DNA from: Euwallacea fornicatus
Taxonomy: Eukaryota; Arthropoda; Insecta; Coleoptera; Curculionidae
Length of the DNA: 64,000 nucleotides
Reading direction: 5' to 3'
NCBI RefSeq assembly: GCF_040115645.1
Contig: NC_089546.1
Location: 868,001 to 932,000, forward strand
The translations under genes were made by a program, and so were the position numbers. The notes under the pieces are model-generated. The model had not been told where the DNA came from, did not search any database, and was given only the letters and a program-made list of their open reading frames with translations. This document shows positions 1 to 13,565 of the stretch, piece after piece. Position 1 is the first letter of the stretch, and the number at the start of each line of letters is the position of its first letter.

Positions 1-2017
1 TGGGGCACCTGGTATAGAAAAAAGTCTCTTCGAAAACCGTGCATATATCGTCTTGAAAATATATATCCAGGAAACACATATTAAAAAAACTAAATTCTGT
101 TATTTATTCAGCTATTTAAGTAATATTGAAATTAAAAAATTTACATCATCCTGTTTATAAGTTACCACATTCAGTGTTCCTTTATTTTAACTGCTTAATA
201 CGTACGTTTGGAACTCCAAATAGGCGAAGACGCTTAAGCAAAAGCTTAGGGAGCGTATTTTGTACGGACACTTTTATATAGAATACCTCTTTCTGTTTGA
301 CAATGATGAATTTCTGAGATATACAGTATGGATAAATTAAAGTTTTCCTCATTTCTAATTCTCATTCTCCCAACTTTCTCTTCATGAATTTTTGGTCAAT
401 GATGAATTCTAAGAATGATTTCTTTCACTCCGGAAATAAAAACTTTATAAATTATTGAAAAATTCGTTAGATGTCCCTTTTCAGAGTGAACTTTGTAAAT
501 TGTTAAAAGCTTTGCCATATGCGAAAAATTCTAGTGATTTTTATCTGTGATTTTTCGAAATATGTCCTACGTTATTTCCCATGAGCATCTCCTCAGAGAG
601 CTGAGGATCGGAGAATTGGCATCTCACGAGACCTCGATTAAGTGGTAAATTAATTATTCACTTCCGAGCTGAAATTTTTAATCGGTAAGATACTAAATGA
701 AGTGAGGTCTTGAACGATGAGAATTTAGATTAATGATTTCAGTATAAATTATCAAATTCCTATTCCATATATCTGAAAGATTTTTAAGCTCCCTTGTAAC
801 TTAAGTAGGCTCCAAATCTTAAGTTTCTTTTTTAATTCGATTTATTTTATCTTATGTTGGTTTATTTCCTTCCGTTTCAATTTTTTTAACAAATGGTGAG
901 GAGTTTTGTTTCAGACTGCAAATATGTCTTAATTTCTTCTTAGCTACCTCTAGCATGTTTTCACTTCTAGTTTTTAGAATTTTCTCAATGTTTCCATCAT
1001 TGCTTCCCTAGTAAGCTTCTTCTTCAGGGAATGCCATTTGGAATATTCGAACTGTACATGGAATCCTTATTGATTAACTTTATACATTTTGAAATTTCTC
1101 TCGTATTTCAGACGTTCCTTGAATTTGCGACTTCTGCAATTGATTATTTCTGACCTCTTCAGTGCGAAATGCATAATTTTTGACTTCTAAGTTTTGAAGG
1201 TACTCTTTAATCCTTGGTTAACGGCAAAGATGATGAATTACTTAATTGAGAAGTTGGAATTCTTGATTTCCGAATATTTAGATTCTGATTGCATGGTCTC
1301 AAAGCGATGGTAGTTTCTCATTCGTAATCGGTTTCATCAGATTATTCAAAAAAATATTTATATCGCTGTTGGATACATAGGAATTAAACTTACTAAAATG
1401 AAGATTTCAAGATCAGGAAAACTTGATATAATTGAAAACCCAGAAGATAATTTCTATGGTGATTTTTATCATCTAAAAAATATTAAAATTATGATAAATT
1501 TTATTAATTTCTAACCAAAAGTAGCTTATGACCTCTTTGAATATAAAGTAAAGTAAAATATAATAATAATAAAAGAAATAAGTAAAAGTTTTGAGAGTAT
1601 TTTATGTGACGAATCATAAGATGCCTTACCTATCACTTTCTTTTTCATATATGTGTACACATATTATTCTTCTTTGATGTCCATAGAAAAATGTAAATTG
1701 GTCTTCATGAACCATTGCAACATTTTCATTTTAAATGGTATATCTCATTACTATTCCTTTGCTTGTTTCGCTTATAAGTTTGACTATAATATGCCATCGA
1801 CACAGGCAAACGAGAATTGCAAAGAAAGCTTCCATAAAATCTTTATGATCTCGGTTTACATAAATTTTTTATCATTAGCTCAAAGTTTCTATTGCTTAGA
1901 GGTCTTGGTTAGAGTTACTTATATCCATATCTCATCATTTCATCATTAATTCTGTCATATCTCCTTTTATACATTTTGTAGTTTAACTATTTAATTTCTT
2001 CTAAACTTTTATTCTAG
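1..2017. other. No gene seen; probably upstream intron of the PDZ gene
   Basis: AT-rich sequence with no convincing reading frame, repeat or RNA gene. The first visible PDZ-gene exon opens in the middle of a codon at 2018, after a good acceptor (TTCTAG), so this stretch is most simply intron, with earlier exons outside the window. A 98-codon frame at 1653-1949 has no recognisable content. Confidence 0.5.
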
Positions 2018-5000
2018 AAAGTACCTTCACGGTAAAGCTGACCAAAGGCTCCAGGGGGTTAGGCCTAAGTGTGACTGGGGGCATAGAAAGTGGCGGGTCA
2101 TGGCCCGGATTAGTGCGGATAAAAAGGCTTTTTCCCCATCAACCAGCATCGACTTGTGGGGTTTTGAATGTTGGTGATTTGCTATTGGAAGCCAATGGGG
2201 TTCCACTGACTGGTTTAACAAATTATGTAAGTAATCTTATTAATTAAATGAATCCAAGAGACAGTCCTATGAAAATCTAATTCTTCTTCATCATTGTCAG
2301 GGAAAAATCATATAGTACGTTTTTTTTTTATATCTTTAAAGTATTTTCTTCATTATAGGAAGCTCTGGAAGTGCTTCGAACGGCTACCAATCAAGTGGAG
2401 TTAAAAGTGTGCAGGCCACCTCCTGACGTGCTTAATTGTGTGAGTCCTGTCTCTGAAGTTCCTCCTCCTCCTCCTACCCGAAGGGAGCCGCCAAATAGCC
2501 TAAACTTATCTTCCAATAATTATTATGGTAACTCGCCGGAAGATGAATATTTCAATGGGGTAAATTGGTATTAACACTAGTTAGAATCGACTTGAATTAA
2601 ACATTTTCAGGAATTTGAAGTAACGCTTACGAAAATCCAAGGCTCCCTGGGTTTTACTCTCCGAAAGGAGGATGAAAGTGCATTGGGTCACTATGTGAGG
2701 GCTTTGGTGAGAGAGCCAGCTCTCACCGATGGACGCATTAAAGCTGGTGATAGAATTATTGCTGTAAGTCCACAGAATATTTTGTTATCAAGAATTTTAA
2801 TTGAAAAATGTTTAGGTGAATGATGTAGAAATATACCCTATGACTCATGAGCAGGCAGTGCAATATCTCAGGCAATGTGGAGACCAAGTCAAATTACGCT
2901 TATACAGGGACACACCTCAAACCCCCGTGTCCACCCTAAGTCCTACAGAAGTGACACCTCGGACGTCATTTTCAAGGAAAGCCAATTTAAGGTAATAAAT
3001 TTTATCAGTACATCAACAGGTTAATTAAACTGAATTTCTATATATCACAGACAAGAAGCAGTAGATATGCTGAATGACATTGCCGTCCGAAAGTTGCTTC
3101 CAGGCCATCAGCAAGTTGCAGCTAGAAGATCCCTATCTCCCACCTCCTCTCCGAGACGCCTGCGAAGGCAAAACCATCCCAGTGATGCCTCTCAGGAGTC
3201 CGGAACTAAATATATCATCCCTGAGGAACAATTTCATGAAGGCATGCTGAAATGCAAGAACTTTGATGAAGAGTCATTCAGCTCTTTATTTATTGTGGAC
3301 AGTGACGATATGGAGAGGCCGTCAAGGTACGAGTATGTATCGTTTTTTGTGGTGTTAATATAATTATTAGTAGTTTAAGGCTAATAACTACCTAATTTCA
3401 ATAAGATAAACTGTTAGAGATAAACATTGCATAATAGTAATTGTGTTAATACGGCTACAAATGTACAACAAACTTCTCAAACAGCCTTATTTCAAGTAAA
3501 ATACGAGCAAGGCTAGTTGGTTTTACTATTACTTAGTATACATATATAAAATATCTAACAAAAACTAATAAGAAGCAAAATAATATCATTTTAAAATTGA
3601 CAAATGGGAAATTATCAAGAACCCTCCGACTGTTGTCAACTTTTAAAATTGGATATTTAATATATCTCTGGCATAGGTGATGCCATGCTCGGGACTGGTG
3701 ATGTTCCCACAACCTTCCTGTTTGCACTGGACATTTTGGAGGTTCACCGGACTTGTACAACTTCTCTGTGGGTCTCAAGTTGATACTGGTGGCTGTGTTA
3801 AAGATTCCTTGGCTCCATATCTTTCTCACGCTAACACACATCGTAAATGTCTGCTTTCTTAATGGTGTTACTAATTGGACTCCATAATGGGACCTGCACT
3901 GTTCTGCATGCGAATGGGCTTTATGATAGTCGTGCATGTGGCGAGTTTGTGATGCCTTGTGACGATGTTCATCGTGCTGTCGGATAATTTGTCGTTTTCG
4001 AAAATTCCTAGTAATACGAAGTTCCTTTACGCTCGATAAAACAAGACTATAGGTACCTGAGGTAGATGTTACAAATTTTCTTCAGGTATAATATGTTGAC
4101 CATCTCCTAAATTGGACTTGCCAGATGATTTGCCAACATTGAACAGTCTGCAGAGAAGTATGTTATGCTTTCCTAATGTGATGCAATTTTGCAAAATGTA
4201 AATTATATTGAATAGTTCAAAGTTTAAAAGGTTTCAAAATGTAGTTTATTATAATCGGATATGATGTATAGAGGTGAGAATTACGTTGTCTCTAGGCTTC
4301 ATAGCATAATGTGATTAAAACTTTTTGAAAATTTCATTTGGAACGCAAAAAAAAACACAGAAAATTTAAAAAGTAAACTAACTTAACTAACAGCTAACTA
4401 AACTTAACAGAAAACTTTATTGATTAAAAGAATTTTTTAAGGCATCTGAATTTTACGTATAAGAAACAGTATGCTGACTTTTGTTCCAGTTCAACTTTTG
4501 GAAAGTTTGAGGCTATAAAATAGCATCTGATTACTTTTCATCAAGAAGTTCATATAATAAAATAAGCTTTTAGCCATATAATTTTTGAATAATATTACAG
4601 ATTGCATTTGTAGAACTGCAATAACTGAAAATTTTCATGTTAAAAAATAGAAATTCTGCAGGATTTTGGTTTTCAAATATGTTCTATTTACTTTTCCAGT
4701 AAACGATTAGCAGGTGCCCATCTTAGATAAATCATTTCAATAGTTCCAAAAATCTGTCAGTAGGTACTATCAAAAGCGCCAAAATATTGAAATGGAATTT
4801 TAAATCTTTTAGAATTCATAAGTCTGCTTTGTACTTATTTGTTTTGATGAAAAATTTCAGTATTTCCAGAAAACAATCAGTACTATGGAAAAGGATTTTG
4901 TGATGGAATTTTCCTTTAAAACCTTAGATGAATCCAGTCTAAAACTATACCGAACTCTAAGTTACAATCGCCTGAAAATTTCAATATTTCCAAATGTCAT

Positions 5001-8000
5001 CGACTTTACCAAAAAAAGCACAACTAAGAAGTTGAATTTTTAGTTTTTGAAAAAATATCACTATTCCCGCTATTTTTGGACTTGGAAAGTGTCAGAAAAA
5101 TTGTCAAAACTTTATAACGAAGTTGTTATTCGTTAATAACAAAAAATCTTGAAAGCAAAAAGCAAAAATTGTTATAAAAGTTTTCACCTTCGACAAAGAT
5201 AAGAAATTTGCTACAAACTTAAATGACTACAACAAAAAAAATATGTACCAAAAGTACAGCGGAAATGTTTGATTTTACGAGACCACTGTAAGGAACATCC
5301 ATTACCAAAAAAGTGAATTTTCTTTGTGCGGAAGTAGGCCAAGAATTATTTCGAATATTCCAAAAAAAATATATCGTAACAAAAGGAGTTTACTCACCAT
5401 GGAAAAAGGCGTAAAGTATTCTATAAAATGAGACAGAAATTGATATAAACTTTCAAAATAGTCCAATGCCAAGCTTGTCTAATATTTCTCAAAATATAAA
5501 CCCATCAAGTCTTTTAATCGTTAGAAGGTAAACAAACTAATAAGGCTACCACGAGTAAAGTTGGTGATATAATAGAACTATATGATATAATAGAAAGAGA
5601 TTTTTCTTGATGCAGGTTCAACCCAAACTAATTCAGACATATTGAGTTATTGTTGAAAATTAGCAGCAAAGTCATAAGCTAAATAAAATTTCAACACGAA
5701 TTGGAAATCATATAATCGAACAAGTGACTTAAACCTCTACAGAGTAAAATTTTCGTTTGTGTCGAACTTTTCGTTATTAGACTCTACCAAGTACTAAGCA
5801 AGTTTTTTATAGCGAAAATCGACTTTATAAAGGAAAAAAGTGTCATTTAGTTATATTTTCAGGTAAATAGCCAAGAATATGGTAAAGGCAATCTTGCCAG
5901 TTTTTACTATGACAAGAAGAAAAGAAGTTACTTTTTAACATATGAGAGATGTGTCTTTAGTTGAGTGAATCTTACTGATTGGAAAATGACTAGTTTTCCG
6001 AGTTGTATAATGAAAAGTTCGTTTTGAGTCCTTCAAGAATGAAGTAATGAACATATTTTACTGTGGATGGAAGGATATGTTAAATCTCAGTTTTCTTGTA
6101 TTCATAAAATGTTGATTCTGCATATAATTCTTATTTCATTATTCGTTGTTCTATTATGGATCATTTACCATCGATACTATTTCTGCTTACATTTAATATT
6201 ATGAATCAAATTTCTGCAGACCAACATGAATACGATCGAACGAACAAATTGAAACTATAACTAACTAACCCCTACAACTTTAATATTGTTTTAAAATATA
6301 TTAATGCTCTATAACTAATTGTAAGTCTTCAACTGCAATAACAGGACGCAATTTATCTAGTTTCATAATCATTGATTATGTAAAAATGTAAGATTTTTTA
6401 CCTATTTTGCAATACATGTTAACTAGATACGTAATGGGTGCATTCAAAGGACAGCAACTCTGCAGCACTTTGTTGCACCAATTACATTTGGCTGTAGAAC
6501 GCTGACTTTAAGTAGTAAAGTAGATTACGTTGGAAGGTGTCAATTTTGAATCTCCAATTGAATCAATCGTTGAATCAAACTGTAAGGCCAGAAGCAATCA
6601 GCACTCGTTGGCTGCAAATTTCTCAAAAGCCATTTACAATATCACATACAATATCCTTAATTCTTTTTCAGGCCGAATTCCTTAGATCTCTACAATCCAA
6701 ACCAAACACCCGTAGCAGCTAGAAAGCCCAAATTCAATTTTTCACTTGCCCACAACGCCTACGAACTGAATAACTTAGATCCAGAGCTTCTGGATGCACC
6801 AAACCTCACTTATACCTTAGGTTAGTACGGAAATTATAGTGATTTAGTGACTAGTAGTAAATTTAATGGGATCTTAGTGCGATTTTTTTTACTTTCTGAA
6901 ACGGAATTGGAAGATAGAGTTTTAGTTATCTTGAAAATAGCAATTTTCAATGGAAATATGTCCATTAAAATTATGTTCTTGAAACAATTACAAGAAGTTT
7001 CACAAATTAGCCCAAATACTAATTTTTAAAGGTGAATTGGTTTTTCCACCATAGACATCGTCCAGAATATCTTTTTATCCATCAGTTAACCGTGACTAAA
7101 CTATTCAAACTAATCTCTGCAATAGTTTTGAAGTATCTTGTCGAATTTGCGGCAAAAAAGAAATCAGGTTTCTATTAATTTACTAGACAAATCGATCGAT
7201 CACGCTTACGCGATGATGTAATGTAACGTAAAGTCAGACTGTAATACTTTTGGTAGAATATCATTGGGTGTTTGTTAACTCAACATAATTCTGTTGTGTG
7301 TGATAAATTGTGATTGTGTACAGTTTGGAATGTTAACATGACTGAAGCACCATGCAACAGAGGTATTACTAGTTGGTTCCATAAGAAATTGTCATTTGAG
7401 AAAGTTTTAAAAGCTTACAATGATAACTGCAAATACTACAAACCAATTTCAGTCAAGGCTGAGTAATTTCTGCGTAATTAAAAATTTATTAGATGTTTTG
7501 CGCTTAATTTCCGCCTTGAAATAAACACATTCACTATTTTTGATTATTCTTGCCTGAAGAGATGTAATTTTTTGTCTTTATTTGAAATTTAGGAACTGAG
7601 GATGGGAATGTTCCAGAACTAGACAGTGCAGATAATTATCCCAAAGAACCGGCGAGCATGCCTCATATTCCTTTAGATAACTCTTCCATAAAATTTAGGT
7701 AAGTGTTAAAATGTACGAATATAGTTTTGAAAAAACACCCTTTACGGATAGAATATTATTCTGAAAATGACTAATGACGAAACTTATTTCAGTCATAAGA
7801 ATCCAGCTTACCAATCAGCGCATCCGCCGTGCGTCGAAAGCGATGGAAGGAGCAGTTCAAGCGCTTCCAAGAGTAGCCAACAAACACACAAAGAAGAGAC
7901 TGACACGATTAAGCGGAAAAAAGGAATTCTAAAAAAAGACTCTAGCTCTAGTAAATACGCGGACAAAACTGAAAATAAGACTGAAAGTGAGAGAATCGGT

Positions 8001-9135
8001 TCTATAAAGGAAGATTTCGAGGTGAGTTACCCAAGCAACATCTTTATATCTCACCTCAATTGCTCATGAAACTTTGTATATTTAAAGAGTGGCAAAGATC
8101 ACGCGTTATTTTATAACTTCTTTGTGAAGCTGTTATAAATATAATATACCACATGACAACTAATTTTTCCTGCAAAAAAACTTTTTTTTTCAGATTCTTG
8201 CTATAGAACTGAACAAGGGCTGGAATAGCCGATTAGGGTTTAGCCTTCAAGGTGCCGCTGGAGTTACTTACGTGAGCGCCGTATATGCTGACTCGGTAGC
8301 TGCTAAAGATGGCAGAATTAAGCCTGGAGATCGTATTCTTAAGGTAGATTTTCATTGGGTTTTAAAGTTTTTTTACGAACAACTGGACAAAAAGAATTAT
8401 AAAGTTGCATCAAGAAGTAGAAAATTGAGTTTAAAAAAAAGTTTATGAATTTGTGTAAAGTGCTGGTCCATATGTTTGATCATGTGAAAAGAACTTCAAT
8501 ATTTCTTTCTTACAAATATCACACTAAAGTAAAAACCCTTACTATTGAGAGTTATTATGGTGAAATATCTCAGAAATATGCTTAATTTTCATCTCCAGTC
8601 GGTAACACCTACAAGCATAAAATGTTTCTTAATAAATTAATGAGGGTTAATAAGCTTGAAACCGGTTTTTGGGGGCTTTGTAACAAATTTAGAAATTTAG
8701 CGGATAGAAACTGTCTATACAATTATGAAACCAAATAACTTATGCTACAATTAGAATCGACATACAACCGACAAACTTATACACGAAATTATTACTTATT
8801 CAAAGCAATCTGAATAATCTAGTGAATTTATTCTTCAGCATCGTCGTTCTAATTTTAAAAACCTGAACTTTAACGTTCATATTCTTTCAGGAAATTATTA
8901 ATTCATCATGCAAATCCCATTTACTCGCATTTTGTCGTAGATACCCTCACTATGGAAGAATTGCCTTTTTTCTTATTTAAAATATTCTCTTTTTCAGGTG
9001 AATGACGAAAACGTAGAACACTTGAACACTAACGAAATAATAGACTTATTAAGAATCGTACGGGGACCTGTTTGTATAGTTGTAAAAAGGATTAAATCTA
9101 CTGAAGACTGTGGAACAAGCAATGCTGAGAATTGA
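2018..9135 (+). CDS. Multi-PDZ scaffold protein, C-terminal 594 residues (Big bang / PTPN13 / FRMPD2-like), 5' partial
   Basis: Ten exons join in frame with GT-AG borders: 2018-2226, 2359-2559, 2611-2763, 2816-2991, 3051-3326, 6672-6820, 7593-7698, 7793-8021, 8194-8343 and 8998-9135 (TGA 9133-9135). After two bases completing a split codon they give 594 residues plus stop. Three PDZ domains are visible. PDZ1 (about residues 1-90 of this part) has carboxylate loop GLGLSV, PDZ2 (about 137-225) has SLGFTL, and PDZ3 (about 500-585) has RLGFSL. Each is followed by the usual G(D/N)xxLxVN-type strand. Between PDZ1 and PDZ2 there is a proline run, and a long low-complexity Ser/Lys-rich linker precedes PDZ3. 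PDZ domains bind C-terminal peptides of membrane or junction proteins, so a submembrane scaffold role is inferred. Three C-terminal PDZ domains with no phosphatase domain afterwards resemble insect Big bang (bbg), but I cannot prove orthology. Earlier exons lie left of the window. Confidence 0.85.
3327..6671 (+). other. Large intron of the PDZ gene
   Basis: A 3.3-kb intron between phase-2 exons (donor GTACGA after 3326, acceptor TTTTTCAG ending 6671). I see no clear mobile element. A 134-codon minus-strand frame at 3533-3937 is locally less AT-rich and could be an old pseudogene, but no family is recognisable. Confidence 0.6.
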
Positions 9136-10640
9136 AAACTTTAGCTGTATCTCCTTACCTAGATATTTGTGCTTAGAAGTGAGGCATTGTAGCCAGATGC
9201 CAATTATTACCTAATATAGTGAGTGTGTGTGCAGTTTCGGCGGCGATAAGAATTTCACAACTTTTCGTTTGGACCGATGACAGTGAGGATCATAAGAGGT
9301 CAAGCTTGAATGGTCTGTTTATTGCAATTTCTATGTATAGGCACCGAATTAGATGAATTTGCAAATCCTTTATTAGAATTCACTGATATACTAAATGGAG
9401 AGAATAATGAATCCTTCCTTTTCTGGTAATGCGGAACTTGCTCAAACTTCCCATCAATTGGCCTTTCACGGAGTAACAACTTTGAAGGGAATTTATAGAT
9501 CTAACATATACCTCTGTTGTAAATACATACTTCTTTATTGCAGAGAATACCATCTAAAACTTAATTTGTAAAGAAATTTGTGATAATTTTAACTTTTCCT
9601 GCTCCACGTATGTGATTAAAGTTATCTAACTAAAGTTATATCTTTGAGGAAAGGCCCCTTTTCTTTTAAATTTCTTGGTTTAAATGAGCGCAATTTTGAC
9701 AACATTTTGACTGTTAAAACCGTCAAAATTTTTGCCAACATATTGGTAAATTGGCGCTAATACTTTTATTAAGAACTTTTAAGAAACGTTACAATTAAAA
9801 CAAACTCTAATAAGGCGTAGTGATATTCAAGTCATCAAAGTATATCGATTAATATACCAATCAAATTCGTTAGAAATAGTCAATGTAAGATATGTTCAAT
9901 GTTAACAATAACTTTGAATCGTTGTATAGAGAGATACCGTTACGTAGAACTAATACAAAAGTGAAACCAAATAATGTCATTACTGCTATAAATCAGTTAA
10001 AACTCTGACGATTTTAAGGTTAATTTGTTTAATTCAGAGTCATAACTGATTTAGAATAAAACAAACATCAACTTAGCATGAAACTTCAGTAAGACGGCAC
10101 TACCAAAATCAAATTACATTCTAAATTTTTGCCTGAATAGTATAATGTCGTGTGGTTATTTTGTAAAAGGAATATAACTGATATGTCAAAGTATATAGTT
10201 ACATTTTAGCAAATTAATTATTATTAACTATATAAATGTTTAGGCAACAATAATTGGTTAGCTTGTTTTAATACTGTGCAGTTTTGAATGTTTTTAAGCC
10301 GGTGGATAGATAGAAAAGTCATGGGATTTCATCCTATTTAGCCACCTCTTCATAATGCTGTTTTAACTTTCACGTGCAATTTTTCGATGTAATATTAGTT
10401 GTTTTATTACAGATTTTTGTGATTTTTAAGCATACGCTTTCAGAATTATAAATAATATATTGTACAAATACGTAGATGTAGCTAGACACATAACCCTGAG
10501 TTTTCCTCTTTTATGATCGTTAAGAGTATGGTAATTTTGCGTAACGTTAAAATGTATTTTTTGTAAACAATTTTATTTTTCCTCAGTTGAGAACCAAAGA
10601 GTCGAGAATGAAATAAATTAATTCGAAATCAAATTGAAAG
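9136..10640 (+). terminator. 3' UTR of the PDZ gene with candidate poly(A) signals
   Basis: No coding signal follows the TGA at 9133-9135. AATAAA hexamers on the plus strand lie at 10055-10060 and 10612-10617; either could end the transcript. Their use is inferred from sequence alone. Confidence 0.4.
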
Positions 10641-11416
10641 ATATTTTATTTTACAATTTTAAAACACTTGTGCAACTTCCTGCAGTTTTTCTCTCACATT
10701 CTCTGTCGTTACATTATTCTCTGAAATGCTTCTTGCTTTGCCGCTTATCTTATTTTTATTTACATATAAATGAACTTTGGGTCTGTGGAGCACCACCCAA
10801 GTTTCTTTCCTTTTTCATCGTTCTTTCTATACGTTTTTCGCTAAGTATTATATTGACAGTTCCTGTGACTGTTTTTAAAACCTTTCTGAATCCAAATGAT
10901 GTACAGGTATGAAAGTATTGGAATTGTTTCTCAATTTCACGTTGTTTCGTCAGTTTCCGTTATAACTTAAAATAGAACAAGAAAACATAAATGGAGTAGT
11001 TTTATTTGTATTACGGTGGTTTAATGTTATGGAGACAGTTAGCTGATTTAAAACTATGTCGGAATGAATAGAAAGAAGAATGTGAACTTGAGGAAGAAAT
11101 CGAAGATTCTATAATAAGAATAATATGCGAACAAAGTTTTTTCATTAACCTTCACAACCCCATTCAAATGAAAATCGCGTGAAATCTTAACCGGGGTCTT
11201 TGAGAGATCCCACCATTTTTCAAAATATATGTATACTTACAGTTAAATAAATCATGTTTTGCTATTTTACTAAAAAAAATAATAATACATAGTAATGTGT
11301 TAACAAAACAAATAACGCTTCTATTGGTAGAAGGATACATAAAGTTTAAGTTCCAAAACATTATCATAGTTCTAAATATAAAAAAATAAAGTTTATGTAA
11401 AGAGAAAATAACTACA
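10641..11416. other. Intergenic, nothing recognised
   Basis: AT-rich spacer with no supported gene. The 92-codon frame at 10634-10912 is hydrophobic low-complexity translation without a family signature. Confidence 0.5.
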
Positions 11417-11674
11417 TTAAGTTAAGTCACACTTTAAACAAAACACTGTTTCTTCCTTTATACGATGAATTCCACAAATAAACTGTTTGCAGCCTCCACA
11501 AATAGTGTTAACTTTTTTGTCCAATTGTCGACGACACTGATAACATCGGCCTCTTTTTCTTTGAGTTTCTAATTTAGATGCAGAAGTGAAAGCTTCACCG
11601 ATGTTTATTCCACAGTTAATTAACGCCTGCCTTACATTCGCTTTATTTTGTTTGCATTTTGCACTATTTTCCAT
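11417..11674 (-). pseudogene. piggyBac-type transposase C-terminal zinc-binding domain, isolated
   Basis: An intact 85-codon frame. It contains a basic stretch and then CYQC, CGGC, a Cys/His pair (FICGIH) and CLKC. This is the spacing of the cysteine-rich RING/PHD-like C-terminal domain of piggyBac (PGBD) transposases, which helps bind the element ends. The DDD catalytic core that should precede it is missing upstream (above 11674), so this is either a relic of a decayed copy or a captured domain. It has its own ATG and no internal stop, but 85 codons is short enough for that to be chance. Confidence 0.6.
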
Positions 11675-11949
11675 ATTTCTTCAAGCGTGATCAATGGTTA
11701 ACTTGATTAAAAAGAGACGCCTCCTTGATCGATTTTCCTGTTTCCAATTTGAATATTTTTCTAGGTATAAAATAAAAGCGTTTAATGCTCAAATGTTAAG
11801 CATATTCATAAATGATCTATAGGACTACCGAAGAATTTTTCTTTCACGTGAATACTCATGATAAATTTGTCTGCATTATCTGCACCTTCCTTGATTTCAT
11901 TGTAATCTAACATCATAACTGATTTATTTTTAATTGAAATATCGACATC

Positions 11950-12182
11950 GTCAGTGTCATGTTGGAATTATATGATCATTTCCGATGAGTTCACAGTAAT
12001 TTGTAATCGAGATACTATTACATTTAGGCTTTAAGCAAATTCAGCATCTTAAATGATATAAATACAGGTTCCGAGAGAGAGAGCTAGTTAATCATTAAGA
12101 ATTCCAAACAAATAAATATTATTCTTCAAGTTTACAAGTTTATTTAAAAAAAAAACAAATTTTATTAACGAAAAAATAATAT
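11950..12182 (+). repeat. Probable 5' LTR (3' portion) of a gypsy-type retroelement
   Basis: This sequence lies directly before a gypsy/297-type primer-binding site, the place where a 5' LTR must end. I found no matching 3' LTR in the window, so the left border is not defined; the start given is arbitrary. Confidence 0.4.
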
Positions 12183-12200
12183 TGGCGCTGTCGGTAGGAT
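12183..12200 (+). promoter_or_regulatory. Primer-binding site of a gypsy/errantivirus-like element
   Basis: TGGCGCTGTCGGTAGGAT is nearly the classic primer-binding site of the gypsy/17.6/297 group, which pairs with the 3' end of a serine-type tRNA to prime minus-strand cDNA. It marks the boundary between the 5' LTR and the internal region. Confidence 0.75.
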
Positions 12201-12474
12201 CCTTTCAGAGTGCAATTGTTCTGAGTGTAATTGTGAAAGCGCATCTCTCCAACGATCTTGAACATTCTGTATCAACAATTAAAGAAGGATCCAGAACCTG
12301 GACGAGTTCTTGTGGCTCCTGACACGCATCGTTTTTTGGATCTCCTTAATTAGACAACCAATCGGGCGAATTGGTCTATCCTAGTCCTACAAGTAGCGCC
12401 TCATTTGAGTAATTTTTTTTCTTCAAGAGCGTATACCAGTTTCTTATAGTTGGACAACCTGTTAATTAAAAACA

Positions 12475-13462
12475 TTGTATGAAGCAAATGAGGAAATTTC
12501 ACTTTCAAACAAAAAGGTATCGAAAGATATTACCAATCTAAAAGGAGTTACTACTCTAAGGGAAAGAATCCCTTCGGAAACTAGGCTAAGGACGGAAGCT
12601 TCCACTTCTGATATTGATAAGATATATTCTAGTATTGCTGATAATTATCCATTACAGCTTTCTAACGTGTATATTAGTAATTTAAAAATAAGCGATACTG
12701 TTTGTATAGCAAATATGACAGAAACGTTAAGATCCACTGTGAGTCTTAAAAACTTTTGAAAGAACCCTTTCACGATTAGAATTCTTCGTTTATCAAATCA
12801 AAATGCTTCATACTCGATATTTTAATGGGGACCGATCGCAACAAGAATATATTATGCTCGCTATAAAACAAAAAATCGTAGGAACAGCTGAGGATTTTTT
12901 ATTAGCTACACCAGAATTGAAAACAAAGAACGCAATTAAGTTAGCATTACAACAGAAATTTGGTGATCCCATCACTCGAGCGAATATGCATCAACAGTTC
13001 TTAACCAGAAAAAATGAATCCGCTCAAGATCATGTTCAGAAATTGAAAACTTTAGTTACGAAAATAAATACCAAATTTTGTATTGAAATTGAAAAGGCTG
13101 AAGCAAAAGCTAAATTAATGTAGCAGAATGAGTTAACAAATACCCAAAACTTATTAGCAAATATTTCTAATGAACTGAGAACCTTATTAATAGTTCAAAA
13201 CTCACAGAATTTGAATAGTGCCATCGAAATCATTACTAATTATGAAATATTGACAAATCAGCGCAATTATAAAAGCAATTACATACAGAAGCATGCAAAA
13301 TCCAACCCCAGATCTGCAAATAACCTCTCTACTAAGTTTCAGAGGGCGATAAATCAGAATATCACATTAAATTTTCCGAAATCAGTTAATTATGAATTCC
13401 CAATAATACGACCAAATTTCACACCAACGTACCAGAATCAACGATCATTATTCAAACTCTAA
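12475..13462 (+). pseudogene. Broken gag of the gypsy-type element
   Basis: Three consecutive frame pieces (12475-12759, 12803-13123, 13211-13462) are separated by stops or shifts. The middle piece has the helical, Lys/Gln-rich look of a gypsy-group Gag capsid region (a QKFGDPITRANMHQQF-type segment). No zinc knuckle is seen, as is usual for errantivirus-like Gag. The position directly after the primer-binding site and before the protease supports the call. Confidence 0.6.
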
Positions 13463-13565
13463 AATCAACTATCTTCCTCTAACCAGCAACATAATTTTGT
13501 GAAACCCAAATATCTACAATCCATATCCGGAGTATGCATAATAACAAGAAGCATACCCCCCATAA

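Noticed and set aside
1653..1949. 98-codon plus-strand ORF
   Set aside because: No domain, no splice consistency with the PDZ exons, and low-complexity AT-rich translation.
3533..3937. 134-codon minus-strand frame in the PDZ-gene intron
   Set aside because: It has His/Arg-rich composition in part and a hydrophobic low-complexity tail, no splice support and no family motif. An overlapping plus frame is also open.
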